Shown here one piece after another: positions 14,125 to 14,716 of a stretch of DNA of 14,716 bases. A model generated the notes under the pieces. It saw only the letters and a list, made by a program, of their open reading frames with translations, was not told the origin of the DNA and made no database searches. Position numbers and translations under genes: made by a program. Within the stretch, counting starts at the first letter, position 1. Each line of letters starts with the position of its first letter. Origin of the DNA: JBCBKZ01 sp039026975 (lineage in GTDB: Bacteria > Bacteroidota > Bacteroidia > J057); contig JBCCLI010000144.1 of assembly GCA_039026975.1 (NCBI GenBank), positions 1-14,716 of the forward strand, written 5' to 3'.

Positions 14125-14716
14125 ATGGATCAGCAAATCATAAATTATCAGCGTATTCAGCAAGCCATAGAATACCTGAGTGCACATGTTACGGACCAAC
14201 CTAGCCTGGAAGAGGTAGCAGAGCAGGTACATCTTTCCCCTTTTCACTTTCAGCGGATGTTTAAAGAGTGGGCAGGCATCAGTCCCAAGAAATTTTTGCA
14301 GTACCTTACTAAGGAGTACCTGAAATCCCATATCATACAATCCCCCAATTTTCTGGAACTATCTGAACAGGCAGGCCTTTCCAGTAGCTCAAGAGTACAT
14401 GATTTATTTAGTAAGCTGGAAGGGGTTACTCCACAGGAATATAAATCTATGGGAGAACAGCTAACTATACGGTACGGCTTTCATTCAAGTCCTTTTGGGG
14501 CCTGTTTGATAGGAAGCACTAAGAGAGGGATTTGTCATCTTGTTTTTATAGAGGAGAAAAATAAGGAGGAAGAGTTAGGGAAATTGGAGGATAATTGGCC
14601 ACTGGCTAAGCTAGTGGAAGATCCAGACACTACGGTCAACTGGTGTTCCCATATTTTTAGCACGCCTAATGATCAGAAGCAGGAAAAGCCCAGGCTTTCG
14701 CTTTTTGTGAAGGGAA
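14125..14716 (+). CDS. AraC-type regulator fused to O6-alkylguanine-DNA methyltransferase (3' end cut off)
   Basis: The frame runs open to the window edge, so 197 residues of what is probably about 280 are seen. Residues 9-107 hold the two helix-turn-helix units of an AraC domain: SLEEVAEQVHLSPFHFQRMFKEWAGISPKKF and LSEQAGLSSSSRVHDLFSKLEGVTPQEY. From about 112 the sequence (LTIRYGFHSSPFGACLIGSTKRGICHLVF) matches the N-terminal part of an Ada/Ogt methyltransferase. The active-site PCHR lies beyond the window. The protein should repair O6-alkylguanine and may activate repair genes. It lacks the N-terminal zinc Cys domain of E. coli Ada, so any methyl-phosphotriester sensing is absent. It follows deoR by 70 bp on the same strand. 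Confidence 0.88.
   Translation, partial: MDQQIINYQRIQQAIEYLSAHVTDQPSLEEVAEQVHLSPFHFQRMFKEWAGISPKKFLQYLTKEYLKSHIIQSPNFLELSEQAGLSSSSRVHDLFSKLEGVTPQEYKSMGEQLTIRYGFHSSPFGACLIGSTKRGICHLVFIEEKNKEEELGKLEDNWPLAKLVEDPDTTVNWCSHIFSTPNDQKQEKPRLSLFVKG

Noticed and set aside
13954..14340. Minus-strand frame of 128 codons across deoR and the AraC-Ogt start
   Set aside because: It is antisense to two convincing genes and resembles no known protein.

Overview
The window looks like chromosome from a member of the Bacteroidota, perhaps a cytophagal or saprospiral lineage. The supporting evidence is fourfold. A near-perfect Bacteroidota promoter (TTG-N20-TACTTTTG) drives the SRP RNA. Shine-Dalgarno sequences are missing before the start codons examined. 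FtsZ has a long acidic C-terminal extension ending NNSFLHDNVD. The accessory genes (LytS/LytR-type pair, Tat-exported GFO/IDH/MocA oxidoreductase, AraC-Ogt fusion) are typical of that phylum. The species cannot be named from the sequence.

Layout. Positions 1-3617 are the end of a division and cell wall cluster, ftsQ-ftsA-ftsZ, all on the plus strand. It is closed by a hairpin and a strong intrinsic terminator. Positions 3730-3971 hold a striking non-coding element made of two inverted 70-bp arms, each with three short palindromes at matched spacing. Next come a small secreted protein with a lysine-rich tail (plus), a GNAT-like protein (minus), and ribD (minus), which starts directly below the SRP RNA gene ffs (minus). 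A secreted GFO/IDH/MocA oxidoreductase (plus) faces an SDR (minus) across a 327-bp gap. That gap holds a second array of short palindromes and a bidirectional terminator-like hairpin.

Positions 9199-12112 are a tightly coupled three-gene operon: an OpgC-like membrane acyltransferase, a LytS-type histidine kinase and a LytTR response regulator, joined by two ATGA overlaps. A Fe(II)/2-oxoglutarate (PhyH-family) dioxygenase (minus) and a DeoR-family regulator (plus) diverge from a short promoter region. That region carries TCGTA repeats spaced exactly 10 bp apart plus an inverted copy, which are probably the regulator's operators. The window ends inside an AraC/O6-alkylguanine-DNA methyltransferase fusion gene.

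How the genes work together. FtsQ, FtsA and FtsZ belong to one machine, the divisome. The acyltransferase and its two-component system form one envelope-modification unit with its own sensor. The dioxygenase and DeoR regulator form one regulated pair. The rest appear to be independent single-gene units. I see no phage, plasmid, CRISPR or toxin-antitoxin genes. The least expected material is in the non-coding DNA: the inverted palindromic element, the DeoR operator array, the paired operator-like sites before the SDR gene, and the ffs-ribD junction.
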